From the NCBI GenBank assembly GCA_015067765.1, contig SVLV01000002.1, forward strand, positions 62,001-126,000: 64,000 nt of DNA, written 5' to 3'. The first letter of the stretch is position 1. Each line of letters opens with the position of its first letter. Position numbers and translations under genes: made by a program. Source of the DNA: Oscillospiraceae bacterium. GTDB lineage: Bacteria > Bacillota > Clostridia > Oscillospirales > Oscillospiraceae. Positions 51,522-59,724 of this stretch are shown piece after piece. The notes under the pieces were generated by a model. The model saw only the letters and a list, made by a program, of their open reading frames with translations. It ran no database searches and had not been told where the DNA came from.

Positions 51522-52786
51522 TGAGCATTTCCACGAAAGCGCCGATACGGGTGCGCAGCTGCTCAGCATCGGTGTCGGTGTAGTCGGTCTCCAGGCTCAG
51601 AACGGGGATGCCGGCTTCCTTCAGTGCACGGCTGACGCTGTACTTCTCGGTGTCATACAGGCAGCAGAACTTCAGGCTGCAGTCGATCACACCGTCCACC
51701 TTGTACTCCTTGGCCAGGCAGGATATCGTCGATACGGCCGGTGTTGGGAGTGAAGCAGGCGCAGTTGGTCTTCATGTAGCGCTCGGACAGAGCCATGAAC
51801 TGCTCATCCAGAGTGGTCTTGGACTCATCCACCAGATTCTCGAAGTAGCGGGTACCGGTGCACATCTCCTCGCAGACAACAGCGGCGCCGCTGGTCTCAA
51901 TGATGTTATGCAGCTTCCAGTTGGGAACTGCCAGAGGAGTACCGGTGATCAGGATGCGCTTGGTGCCGGCGGGAACCACGGATACGCCATCCTTGATACG
52001 CTGTTCCAGTTCGTCGGCCAGACGGTTGCACATCTGAGCGCAGCGGACGGGATCATCAAAGAAGGAGATCTGGGTCATCAGCAGAGCATCGCGGCCGGAG
52101 ATGGGCAGGCACTCGGACTTGCGGCAGTCATAGACGCGCTGCAGAGCCTTGCGCTTCTCGTTGATGATATGAATGGCCTCAGCCAGCTTCTCGGAAGTGA
52201 TCTCGTTGCCGGTGAACTCCTCGACGGTCTTGGCAAACTCAGCGATCTCTTCCTTCCACTTGAGGATATCCTTTTCGCGCTTCATCTGAGGGACATCCAT
52301 GATGTACATGGGAACATCCTCGCCCAGGATCTCATAGGCCTTCTTCTTGCCATCGCAGGTGGTCTCACCAACATACATATCAGCAATGCGGAAGAAGGGG
52401 CAGGTCTTACCCAGGCGTGCGCCAACAGAAGCCTTGACCAGAGGGCAGGTGCTCTTGGGCAGAACGGCCTCGCCATCGGGGACCCAGAACTGAGAACCGC
52501 CGCACAGACCGGTCACAATGCCGTTGGCAGCGATCACGACTTCATCGGGAACATAAACACAGAAGGTGCCGAAGACCTTGCGGCCCTCTTTCTGAGCCTC
52601 GATCAGCTCAGCGGGACGGATACCATGCACCTCGGAGATCACCAGATCCCAGAAATCCATAGCGGCGGGGCGGTTTTCCTGGCTCAGATAGACATCACCG
52701 ACAGCGGTGGGGAGTACCTGGCAGAGCAGGTCGTGGGTTTCCAGATCCATACCGAGATCTTTCCACATCTGTACATAATCAGCCAT
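51514..52786 (-). pseudogene. 2-hydroxyacyl-CoA dehydratase-family protein, frameshifted near C-terminus
   Basis: Homologue of the HgdB/BcrB/double-cubane-cluster family, about 420 aa if whole. Cysteine segments match the intact paralogue at 55756-56910: GTFCVYVPDE, STCPLVKAS, KTCPFFRIAD, ETTCDGKKKAYE, TNCACFTPNTGR. At 51718 the frame breaks: the upstream frame reads IDDILPGQGVQ and stops, while LAKEYKVDGVIDCSLKFCCL continues in another frame to a normal end at 51514. Aligned with the paralogue exactly one codon is incomplete, so a 2-nt deletion fits better than a 1-nt insertion. Either a real pseudogene, a recent mutation or a sequencing error. Confidence 0.85.
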
Positions 52787-52813
52787 TATAAGAACCTCCT
52801 TTAAGATTTGGCA

Positions 52814-52842
52814 ATATTAGCTTAGCATGAAAAACTTTCCAA
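52814..52842 (-). promoter_or_regulatory. Promoter of the frameshifted dehydratase-family gene
   Basis: Minus-strand -35 TTGGAA (52837-52842), 17-nt spacer, -10 TAATAT (52814-52819), about 28 bp before the AAAGGAGG site and ATG. With the terminator just upstream it makes this gene and the DUF3343 gene a separate transcription unit. Confidence 0.5.
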
Positions 52843-52890
52843 GTTAAATACGGATTTTGGATAAAACGGTCGAGGTCATAGCCATGAGAA

Positions 52891-52924
52891 ATAAAAGACC
52901 CTCCCGCCTAAATGACGGGAGGGT
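52891..52924 (-). terminator. Terminator after the cysteine-desulfurase-like gene
   Basis: Minus strand: ACCCTCCCG pairs with CGGGAGGGT (9 bp, 52898-52924), followed by CTTTTAT. It lies 8 bp after the stop of the aminotransferase-V gene. Confidence 0.82.
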
Positions 52925-52931
52925 AAAATGC

Positions 52932-54065
52932 TTATTCAGCCAACTGCCGGATGGCGGAGACGGCGGCATGGACATCTTCTTCCGTATTGAACCAGGAGAA
53001 GCTGAACCGGACGGCGCCCTGCTCCGTAGTACCCAATGCCTCGTGCATCAGGGGCGCACAGTGGGCACCGGCGCGGGTAGCGATGCCGTAATCGGCATAC
53101 AGTGTATCCGAAACAATGGCGGAATCCTCATCGTAAAGATTCAGCGTCACCACAGCGGTGCGTTCACCGGTGAAATCACCGTATACCGTAATGCCGGGAA
53201 TCTGGGAAACCGCATCATAGAACTGCTTCATCAATGCAGTCTCTTTTTCGCGGATGGTCTCAATGCCAACCTCATTCAGATAATCCAGTGCGGCAGAGAG
53301 CCCTGCAATACCGTGGGAATTCAGTGTGCCTGCTTCTAGCCGGGTGGGGTAGGGTTTGGGCTGCTCCTTATCATAGGAATGGATGCCGGAGCCGCCGACC
53401 TTAAAGGGTCGAATCTCCACACCCTCGCGAATGCAGAGTCCGCCGGTGCCCTGGGGTCCCATCAGGCCCTTGTGGCCGGTGAAACAGAGGATATCGATGT
53501 TCATAGCCTCCATGTCGATGGGGACGGCGCCGGCCGTCTGGGAGGCATCTACCACAAAGAGGAGCCCGTGCTGATGAGCAATCGAGCCGACCTGCGCCAC
53601 ATCGATCATATTGCCGGTGAGGTTGGAGGCATGCGTGCAGACGATGGCGCGGGTATTGGGCTGGATCAGGGCGGTGAAGGCATCATAATCCGGGCGGCCC
53701 TGTTTATCTGCAGGGACAATGCTCATGGAGATGATATTTTCCTTTTCCAAACGGTACAGAGGACGCAGAACGGAATTGTGCTCCAGAGCAGTGGTGATCA
53801 CATGGTCACCGGACTGGAAGATGCCGTTGAGGGCAATATTCAGCGCCTCGGTGGAGTTGCAGGTAAATACCACGTGATCCGCCCGCTTGCAGCCAAAAAG
53901 AGCGGCCAGCTTGCAGCGGGTATCATATACCACACGGGATGCAGAAAGAGAACTGCTGTGGGCGCCGCGGGATGCGTTGCCCATGGAATTCATTGCACGG
54001 AAGACGGCATCCGCAACACACGGGGGCTTTTGCAGGGTGGTAGCTGCATTATCAAGATAGATCAT
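52932..54065 (-). CDS. Class V aminotransferase, cysteine desulfurase-like
   Basis: A 377-aa PLP enzyme of the SufS/CsdB fold. MIYLDNAATTLQKPPCV starts the protein, EHNSVLRPLY and VVDASQTAGAVPID are PLP-pocket segments, the Schiff-base Lys is in CFTGHKGLMGPQGTGGL, and the persulfide-forming Cys is in RAGAHCAPLMHEALGT. It resembles the subgroup found with selenium or molybdenum-hydroxylase genes (EF2568-like). Activity would be liberation of sulfur or selenium from cysteine or selenocysteine. It lies 11 bp after the activase gene and probably supplies S or Se to the Fe-S proteins or to YedF/DUF3343. Confidence 0.87.
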   Translation of the reverse strand: MIYLDNAATTLQKPPCVADAVFRAMNSMGNASRGAHSSSLSASRVVYDTRCKLAALFGCKRADHVVFTCNSTEALNIALNGIFQSGDHVITTALEHNSVLRPLYRLEKENIISMSIVPADKQGRPDYDAFTALIQPNTRAIVCTHASNLTGNMIDVAQVGSIAHQHGLLFVVDASQTAGAVPIDMEAMNIDILCFTGHKGLMGPQGTGGLCIREGVEIRPFKVGGSGIHSYDKEQPKPYPTRLEAGTLNSHGIAGLSAALDYLNEVGIETIREKETALMKQFYDAVSQIPGITVYGDFTGERTAVVTLNLYDEDSAIVSDTLYADYGIATRAGAHCAPLMHEALGTTEQGAVRFSFSWFNTEEDVHAAVSAIRQLAE

Positions 54066-54076
54066 TTGCTTCCTCC

Positions 54077-54850
54077 TTACTTGCGCAGTGCCGCAGCGCT
54101 CAGTGCAGCGCCGATGGCACCTGCATAGCGGCCATCCGGACAGGCCAGTACCGATGCGCCGATGGATTTCTCCAGCCGGGCCTTCAGATACTCAAATTCA
54201 CAAAGACCGCCGGTGAGGCAAACGGTGCTGCCTTTGAGATCCAGTCGGCCGGCCTGTGTGGAAACCTTCTGGCAGATGGAATCCACCACGGCAAAAGCAA
54301 TATTTTCCTGTTTTTCACCACGGCCGATGAGACTGATGACCTCGGATTCGGCAAAGACTGTGCACATGGAGCTGATGGTGGTGTTTCCGCCGGTGGCCGC
54401 CAGTTTGCACAGATCCTCCGGCCGAACACCAAGCGTGTTGGCCATGATCTCCAGGAAACGGCCGGTACCGGCAGAGCACTTGTCATTCATAATGAAGTCC
54501 TTCACCATGCCGTCCTCCACGCAGATCAGCTTGGTGTCCTGCCCGCCGATATCGATCACGGTCAGATTCTGCGTGCCAAAAATGTGGCAGGCACCGCGGC
54601 CATGACAGGTGATCTCAGTAACGGATTTGTCGGCGTAGGGGACAGAGATCCGCCCGTACCCGGTGGCTACAACAGCGGCCTGCTCCCAATCCACACCAAG
54701 CTCGGACAGTTTTGTGTGAATTGCCTCTGCCGTATCCACACTGCTCCAGCCGGTGGGCTGCAGCAGACGGTGCAGAATATTCTTGTTTTCATCCAGCACG
54801 ACGGTCTTGGCACAGGTGGAGCCAATATCGATACCAATGTTGTACTTCAT
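54077..54850 (-). CDS. ATP-dependent 2-hydroxyacyl-CoA dehydratase activase (HgdC/DccR-like)
   Basis: A 257-aa ASKHA-fold ATPase that injects a low-potential electron into its partner dehydratase or double-cubane protein. Start MKYNIGIDIGSTCAKTVVL (ATG); the ORF-track start is a TTG 15 bp earlier. Phosphate loops GIDIGSTCAK and VIDIGGQDTKLI are clear. The two cysteines that hold the intersubunit [4Fe-4S] cluster are in MNDKCSAGTGRFLE and ISSMCTVFAESEVISLIG. Its partners are the two dehydratase-family proteins of this region. Confidence 0.93.
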   Translation of the reverse strand: MKYNIGIDIGSTCAKTVVLDENKNILHRLLQPTGWSSVDTAEAIHTKLSELGVDWEQAAVVATGYGRISVPYADKSVTEITCHGRGACHIFGTQNLTVIDIGGQDTKLICVEDGMVKDFIMNDKCSAGTGRFLEIMANTLGVRPEDLCKLAATGGNTTISSMCTVFAESEVISLIGRGEKQENIAFAVVDSICQKVSTQAGRLDLKGSTVCLTGGLCEFEYLKARLEKSIGASVLACPDGRYAGAIGAALSAAALRK

Positions 54851-54861
54851 GGGAGGCAACC

Positions 54862-55098
54862 TCAAATTTCCAAAATGTGCATGGATTCCCAGCCGAGACC
54901 GCTGCTCTGCAGGGCATCGGTAAGGGCCTGCTGGTCCTCAGGCGCGGCCTTCCAGGAGAGACCGCAGCCGGCAGTAATCTCCCGGGGGACCGGGATGATT
55001 CTGCCGGGAAGGCCATTTTCCGTGCAGTATTTCTCCACAGCCATAGCCTGCGTGGTGGAGGCGAAGGTAATGATCAGCGTGGGTTTCTTCTGTCTCAT
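54862..55098 (-). CDS. DUF3343 family protein (second copy)
   Basis: A 78-aa protein, MRQKKPTLIITFASTTQAMA, with the family's single conserved Cys-Gly in EITAGCGLSWKAAPED. It is 4 bp after yedF and 11 bp before the activase ATG, a conserved arrangement in anaerobes. A sulfur/selenium carrier role is proposed by context only. It differs substantially from the copy at 51249-51521, so the two are not a recent duplication. Confidence 0.82.
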   Translation of the reverse strand: MRQKKPTLIITFASTTQAMAVEKYCTENGLPGRIIPVPREITAGCGLSWKAAPEDQQALTDALQSSGLGWESMHILEI

Positions 55099-55102
55099 GG
55101 AA

Positions 55103-55723
55103 TCAGGGCTTGACGATCAGGTCGGCCTGCGTCATCTTCTCCACGATGGCGTACATATTGGTGACCTCGCCGACAGCCAGCTTATCGGTCAGACCGTAGA
55201 AGTTCAGGCAGGTACCGCAGGTCAGGATTTCAACACCCTGAGCGGCCATATTCTGCAGATCCTCCAGAGAAACGGAGCCCTCACAGGGGATGGAAGCGCC
55301 GCCGTTATAGAACAGAATGGTGGTGGGCAGCTGCTCCTGCTGGCTCAGGGCATAGATGAAACCCTTCATCAGAGAGGTACCCAGCTCGTCACCGCCATGG
55401 CCCATGACCTTGGAGGAGATAACAACAACCGTATTCTTCTTACCGCTGCGGGGCAGGTCGCAGATCACTTCAGCATCCATATCGGTAGCCTGAGACAGGG
55501 AGGCCTCACCCACAGTGATGGTGACCCTATACTCCTTCTCACCCAGCTGCTCGGTCTGGATGGCGCAGCCCTTCTTGTCGGCCATACGGGTCAGGTTCTC
55601 TACGGCGATGGCATTATCCACCATCGTTTCGATCACATCGGGCCCCTTCAACTCACGGATGGCATTGAGGGTCTTAACAACAGGAATGGGGCAGGCATCG
55701 CCGATAGCATTGACTTTGATCAT
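55103..55723 (-). CDS. yedF: Sulfurtransferase-like selenium metabolism protein YedF
   Basis: A 206-aa two-domain protein. Residues 1-70 are TusA-like (MIKVNAIGDACPIPVVKTLNAI, with the Cys-Pro-x-Pro signature at residue 11). Residues 95-206 are DsrE/DsrF-like, with GSVSLEDLQNMAAQGVEIL and CGTCLNFYGLTDKLAVGEVTNMY; the CGTC pair is typical of YedF. The family co-occurs with selenium trafficking genes, but direct evidence of selenium chemistry is lacking. It lies 32 bp after the intact dehydratase-family gene. Confidence 0.9.
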   Translation of the reverse strand: MIKVNAIGDACPIPVVKTLNAIRELKGPDVIETMVDNAIAVENLTRMADKKGCAIQTEQLGEKEYRVTITVGEASLSQATDMDAEVICDLPRSGKKNTVVVISSKVMGHGGDELGTSLMKGFIYALSQQEQLPTTILFYNGGASIPCEGSVSLEDLQNMAAQGVEILTCGTCLNFYGLTDKLAVGEVTNMYAIVEKMTQADLIVKP

Positions 55724-55755
55724 GATAATTCTCCTTTAAAATTAGTGTGTATGGG

Positions 55756-56910
55756 TTAACCCAAAAGTTCAATAAAAGCACCCAGACGGGTGTCGATCTG
55801 ACCTTGATCGGTGGTGGAATAGTCCGTGGTAATGGAGAGGAAGGGAATCCCCTTTTCCTTGGTCACAAACTGCTTCATGTTGTCCGACTCAATGGCGAAG
55901 GTGTGGCAGGCCATCAGCACTACTTCGATCACACCATCCACCTGATAGTCGTCGATCTGCTGGGAGAGGGCCTCCAGGCGGCCGGGATTGGGACTCATAA
56001 CGGAGCAGTTGACCCGAAGATACTTTTCGGCAATGGCGGTAATGGGGTCCTTGCTCTCATCCACCGGATCCTTTTTCTCGCGGGGACCGCAGCAGTTTTC
56101 AAAACCTACCACATCTGCGCCCAGTTCCTCGATCCGGCGAATCACCTTATCGATGACGCCGTGTGTGGGGCAACCGGAGATCAGGATGCGGGGACGGGAG
56201 GGCTTGCCTTTGCATTCGGTTTCATACTTCTCCTTCAGCTCCGCAGTGCGCTTCTCCAGAAAAGCGATCTTCTTTTCAATATCGAAAGCATATTCATTGG
56301 AGGTGATGATGGTGTTCAACTCATAGCCGGAGATAGGGGAGGGCTTCAGGCAGCCCACCTCATAATAGTCCAGGATCGCCTTGCGCTCCCGGTTGCGCAG
56401 GTGGATAGCCTCCCGCAGTTTCTCATCGGAAATGGTGATCCCATAAAAGGACTCCAGATCTTTACGCAGCGCCTCGATCTCCAGTTTCCAAAAAGCCAAA
56501 GCACCCGCGCCGGTCTGACCGGGGGGCAGCTGCATCACATGAGTGTGTTTCAGCTTTCCCAAATACTCGTACATCTTCTTCTTTCCATCGCAGGTGGTTT
56601 CAGCAAGTACCATGTCGGAAAAATAGAAGAAGGGGCAGCGATCCGTAATGGCACCGCCATAGCTGGCTTTGATCAGGGGACACAGGTTTTTAGGTAGTTC
56701 CTTTTCCGCAGGAGGAATATTTTCCTCACCAATGGCGCAAAGACTGACCGGAGTAGCATCAGCGGCATCCACCAACTCCTGCGGGGTATAGGTGCAGAAG
56801 GTGCCAACAACACGGCGCCCCTGCTCTTTCAGCTGCTTCAGCGCCATAAAGGCGTTTTTTCGGGCTTCCGGATAGGTGACAAAGTCCTCCGGAAGTTTGA
56901 TTGGTTGCAT
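55756..56910 (-). CDS. 2-hydroxyacyl-CoA dehydratase-family protein, possible double-cubane cluster protein
   Basis: A 384-aa Fe-S protein, start MQPIKLPEDFVTYPEARKNA (GGGGTGATT upstream; the track's earlier ATG has no site). Cysteines: GTFCTYTPQE, KNLCPLIKASYGG, DRCPFFYFSD, ETTCDGKKKM, FENCCGPRE, VNCSVMSPN and LMACHTFAI. A single-subunit architecture next to an activase, with no CoA transferase or acyl-CoA dehydrogenase nearby, suits the double-cubane [8Fe-9S] reductase group (known to reduce small molecules such as acetylene) better than amino-acid fermentation. This is inference; substrate unknown. First gene of the cluster. Confidence 0.82.
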   Translation of the reverse strand: MQPIKLPEDFVTYPEARKNAFMALKQLKEQGRRVVGTFCTYTPQELVDAADATPVSLCAIGEENIPPAEKELPKNLCPLIKASYGGAITDRCPFFYFSDMVLAETTCDGKKKMYEYLGKLKHTHVMQLPPGQTGAGALAFWKLEIEALRKDLESFYGITISDEKLREAIHLRNRERKAILDYYEVGCLKPSPISGYELNTIITSNEYAFDIEKKIAFLEKRTAELKEKYETECKGKPSRPRILISGCPTHGVIDKVIRRIEELGADVVGFENCCGPREKKDPVDESKDPITAIAEKYLRVNCSVMSPNPGRLEALSQQIDDYQVDGVIEVVLMACHTFAIESDNMKQFVTKEKGIPFLSITTDYSTTDQGQIDTRLGAFIELLG

Positions 56911-57055
56911 GGAATCACCCCATTTATATTTTATTAAGTGTACCATAGGCGAGATAAAATGTTAAATTACAAAGAGTTATGGAAGTGAAAGCATTATTAT
57001 CAATTTCAATAATTGGGAGGTTGATGATCATGGGATTCTACCGGGAAAATGATCG

Positions 57056-57094
57056 GATAAAAAAGTACGATGGCCGGAAAAACCATCGTACTTT
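57056..57094 (-). terminator. Terminator of the TauE/SafE permease gene
   Basis: Minus strand: AAAGTACGATGG pairs with CCATCGTACTTT (12 bp, 57062-57094), followed by TTTTTTATCC, about 33 bp past the permease stop. The region 56911-57061 also holds the upstream region of the dehydratase-family gene; no clear promoter could be fixed there. Confidence 0.88.
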
Positions 57095-57126
57095 GAAGGA
57101 GATTGCAGTTTGATATGTGGTGGGGA

Positions 57127-57903
57127 TCAGGCTACGCCAAAGAGCTCCAGCAGCATCTTTGCGGTCAGAATCACCAGCACAAATAAGATAACAGGCCGCA
57201 CAATTTTGGAGCCGTTTTTCAGCGCCAGACCTGCCCCGATATACTGACCGGCAATGGCAAAAACCGCGGCCAGCAGACCGATGGGGACAAGAACTTTTCC
57301 AGCCGCAAGGGAGGTGGCCAACCCGCCAATGTTGGAGGAGAGATTGACCAGTTTCACATTACCGGAGGCGGTGCGCACATCAATTTTGGCAAGATAGCAG
57401 AAGGAGAGCAGGAGAAAGGTGCCGGTTCCGGGACCGTAGAAACCGTCGTAAGTACCGACAAGAATAGAGGTGCCCCAGACGATGGCTCTGCGGCGCCATT
57501 CGTTGATGGGTTCTCTCGTCTCGGGTAAGTCCTTCTTCTTCAGCAGGATCACGGCGATGACAGGCAGCACCAGCAGAAGGAGAAATTTCAGATACCGCTC
57601 GTCCACCGTTAGCTGGAGCCTTGTGCCAATATGTGCACCCAACAGCGCCAGACCGATAGACGGTATAGCCAGGAGCCAATCCACGCATCCATTCTTCACA
57701 TAGCGGATCGTGGAAGCTACCGTACCGATACAGGCAGAGAGCTTATTGGTTCCCAAAGCAAAATGGACGGGAAGGCCGGCCAGCAGGTAACAGGGGAGTG
57801 AGATAATGCCTCCTCCGCCGCCGATGGCATCCATAAAGGAGGCACAGAACACTCCCAGACAGATGAAGATCACGATCCATATGGGATAACCGAAAATATC
57901 CAT
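57127..57903 (-). CDS. TauE/SafE (TSUP) family permease
   Basis: A 258-aa membrane protein with about eight helices. Start MDIFGYPIWIVIFICLG (ATG with GAGG 8 nt upstream); the ORF track uses a TTG two codons earlier. Family features are DAIGGGGGIISLPCYLLAGLPVHFALGTNKLS in the first half and GFYGPGTGTFLLLSFCYLA in the second. TSUP members export or import sulfite, sulfonates or other sulfur-containing anions. Proximity to the sulfur-handling cluster is suggestive, but it has its own terminator. Confidence 0.9.
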   Translation of the reverse strand: MDIFGYPIWIVIFICLGVFCASFMDAIGGGGGIISLPCYLLAGLPVHFALGTNKLSACIGTVASTIRYVKNGCVDWLLAIPSIGLALLGAHIGTRLQLTVDERYLKFLLLLVLPVIAVILLKKKDLPETREPINEWRRRAIVWGTSILVGTYDGFYGPGTGTFLLLSFCYLAKIDVRTASGNVKLVNLSSNIGGLATSLAAGKVLVPIGLLAAVFAIAGQYIGAGLALKNGSKIVRPVILFVLVILTAKMLLELFGVA

Positions 57904-57984
57904 ATCCAATTCCTCACAACATTTTCCAGCAGATCAACAGGGACTGTAATCTGACAAAATATAGGAAGTGTTTTTGCAATAAGG

Positions 57985-58014
57985 AAGCCCCAAAGGCTTT
58001 CGCCTCTGGAGCTT
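57985..58014 (-). terminator. Hairpin downstream of tRNA-Pro
   Basis: Minus strand: AAGCTCCAGAGGC pairs with GCCTTTGGGGCTT (13 positions including G-U pairs) around a GAAA tetraloop, immediately 3' of the tRNA. The following sequence has no long T-run, so it may serve processing as well as termination. Confidence 0.6.
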
Positions 58015-58091
58015 TGGTCGGAGTGTCGGGATTCGAACCCGAGGCCTCTTGGACCCGAACCAAGCGCGATACCAAACTTCGCCACACCCCG
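58015..58091 (-). tRNA. tRNA-Pro (anticodon CGG)
   Basis: 77 nt including encoded CCA. The acceptor stem CGGGGTG pairs with CACTCCG, the anticodon arm is CTTGG-TTCGGGT-CCAAG (anticodon CGG, reads CCG), and the T-arm contains GGTTCGAATCC. All arms fold. The ORF that the track extends through this region on the plus strand is spurious. Confidence 0.96.
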
Positions 58092-58102
58092 TTATCCAAG
58101 CC

Positions 58103-58131
58103 ATTATATGTGGTTTTTCCGGCACTGTCAA
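58103..58131 (-). promoter_or_regulatory. Consensus promoter of tRNA-Pro
   Basis: Minus-strand TTGACA (58126-58131), 17-nt spacer, TATAAT (58103-58108): a perfect sigma-A consensus 11 bp before the tRNA 5' end. Confidence 0.9.
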
Positions 58132-58208
58132 GAGGAAAAGTGCCGGGAGAAGATCAGTCTATCCCCGACATCCGGTGCATAAAATTGTGCCTACAGGGAG
58201 GTGGACAA

Positions 58209-59072
58209 ATGAAAGAGCAGGGGTATTCAACCGCGCGGCAGCGCAGGAGAAATTCCGAATCCGGTCAGCGAGTGTCCGTGCAGGGGAAGCGGGCTGCTAC
58301 GGCGCGGATCCATTACCGGGGCCGTCATGAACAGAAACCGGTCAGGAAAGAGCGGAAAATTTGGCAGTTGACCGTCAGCGGAATGGTGCTCGTGGCGGTC
58401 ATTGCCGCAAAGTTGACAATGCCGCAGCTGACGGCGGAATATGGCGGCATGCTGATGGGCCTGATCGGGAAGGATACGGATTTTGTGGCCGCCTTTTCCG
58501 CAGCGGGACGTACCTTTTCCGGGGAAGGCGGTGTAGGAGAAGCTCTTGAGGATGCCTATACGGCCGTATTTGGCAGTCAGGAAGTGACCGATCCTGAGGG
58601 GTTGCCCCAGGAGGAAAGAGGAGAGACGGCAGCCGTATATGGCCCCGGAACGACCCCGGAGGATGCAGTGATGCTGCAGGAAGTGCTGGGGTTTGCTTAC
58701 GCTGCGCCTGTATCGGGCACATTGACCTCCTGCTTTGGTTATCGGGATCATCCGGTGGACGGGGACAATAAGTTTCACTATGGATTGGATCTGGCTGCGG
58801 AGAGTGGTACGGTGATCACAAGCTTTGGAAACGGAATTGTTACGGTGGTGGGCGAGAGCTCGGACCTTGGAAAGTATGTTATGGTCAGCCATGCCAATGG
58901 CTATGTGACCCTCTATGCCCACTGCAGCAGGATCACGGCCTCCTCCGGACAGACGGTACAATGCGGCGATCCTATCGCAGAGGTGGGGCAGACGGGTCAG
59001 GCAACCGGTCCGCATCTGCATTTTGAATTGCACCGCGGAGACATCTATCTCAATCCAATCTATTATGTCTAA
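58209..59072 (+). CDS. spoIVFA: SpoIVFA-like membrane-anchored M23 peptidase-domain protein
   Basis: A 287-aa protein, start MKEQGYSTARQRRRNSESGQ with GGAGG 7 nt upstream. A basic cytoplasmic N-terminus (about 60 residues) is followed by one membrane helix (IWQLTVSGMVLVAVIAAKL) and a C-terminal LytM/M23 domain. Zinc motifs look intact: HYGLDLAAESG (His-x-x-x-Asp), YAHCSRI and GPHLHFEL (His-x-His). Overlap with a SpoIVFB-like protease gene by 8 bp suggests the sporulation regulator SpoIVFA, which holds SpoIVFB inactive in the forespore outer membrane. A SpoIIQ-like or general cell-wall hydrolase is the alternative. Confidence 0.75.
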   Translation: MKEQGYSTARQRRRNSESGQRVSVQGKRAATARIHYRGRHEQKPVRKERKIWQLTVSGMVLVAVIAAKLTMPQLTAEYGGMLMGLIGKDTDFVAAFSAAGRTFSGEGGVGEALEDAYTAVFGSQEVTDPEGLPQEERGETAAVYGPGTTPEDAVMLQEVLGFAYAAPVSGTLTSCFGYRDHPVDGDNKFHYGLDLAAESGTVITSFGNGIVTVVGESSDLGKYVMVSHANGYVTLYAHCSRITASSGQTVQCGDPIAEVGQTGQATGPHLHFELHRGDIYLNPIYYV

Positions 59073-59682
59073 GAGAGGGCGGACCGAGATCCGCATTTCT
59101 CCCACAGTCCCGCTGCTGCTGGCACTCTTTGTGCTGTTGTCGCCGGCAGAATTGCTGGCCGCTCTGCTATTGGCGGCATTGCTGCACGAGTTGGGGCACT
59201 ACGGGGTATTGCATCACTTCGGTGGGGAGATTTCCTGCATTGACATCACGGCATCGGGAGCAAGGATGCAGATCAGGAATCAACACAGACTCTCCTATGG
59301 GGCAGAGGGTCTTTCCGTACTGGCCGGTCCGCTGATGAATCTGTTTGCAGCCATTATATTGGGGCAATTGGGTAACTTCTCCGAGGTGTTTTATACCTTT
59401 GCCGGAGCAAATCTTGTGTTGGGAGGATTCAATCTGCTGCCCGGACGGACGCTGGATGGCGGAAGATTGCTGTGGTTATGGATGGCCTGGTGCACCGATC
59501 CGTTTGCGGCAGACCGGGTATGCGCAGCGGTCAGCGCCGTCGTTATGTCAGTTTTGTTGCTGGGCGGTGGCACACTGCTGTGGCTGCAGGGAGGAAGTCC
59601 CTTCCTTTTGGTGGCGGCGATTGCACTGATGGCGCAGAGTCTGCGGCAAAAAGGGCTTGTCAAACACAGGGACAAAAGGTAA
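59065..59682 (+). CDS. spoIVFB: SpoIVFB-like M50 site-2 metalloprotease
   Basis: A 205-aa intramembrane zinc protease. Start MSKRGRTEIRISPTVPLLLA overlaps the preceding gene by 8 bp; the ORF-track start is inside that gene. The HExxH motif is in LLHELGHYGVLHHFGG, and the second motif with metal-binding Asp is NLLPGRTLDGGRLLW. Five to six membrane segments. In Bacillus SpoIVFB cleaves pro-sigma-K. It is shorter than Bacillus SpoIVFB (about 288 aa) because the C-terminal CBS domain is missing, which is common in Clostridia. Confidence 0.83.
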   Translation: MSKRGRTEIRISPTVPLLLALFVLLSPAELLAALLLAALLHELGHYGVLHHFGGEISCIDITASGARMQIRNQHRLSYGAEGLSVLAGPLMNLFAAIILGQLGNFSEVFYTFAGANLVLGGFNLLPGRTLDGGRLLWLWMAWCTDPFAADRVCAAVSAVVMSVLLLGGGTLLWLQGGSPFLLVAAIALMAQSLRQKGLVKHRDKR

Positions 59683-59724
59683 AATAAACTGTCAAGGAAA
59701 TACCTACAGACAGGAGAGCAAGCT

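Noticed and set aside
51514-55723. Selenocysteine-encoding TGA codons in the YedF/dehydratase region
   Set aside because: All reading frames in this region are free of in-frame TGA except for the frameshifted gene, whose break is better explained by a 2-nt deletion; no SECIS-like hairpin was evident.
57024-57113. 27-29 codon plus-strand ORF (MGFYRENDRIKKYDG...) with GGGAGG upstream
   Set aside because: Good ribosome binding site but the ORF runs through the minus-strand terminator hairpin, which explains its sequence; no promoter or homologue known to me.
58014-58208. Upstream extension of the M23 protein in the ORF track
   Set aside because: It reads through the tRNA-Pro gene on the opposite strand; the internal ATG at 58209 has GGAGG at the right distance.
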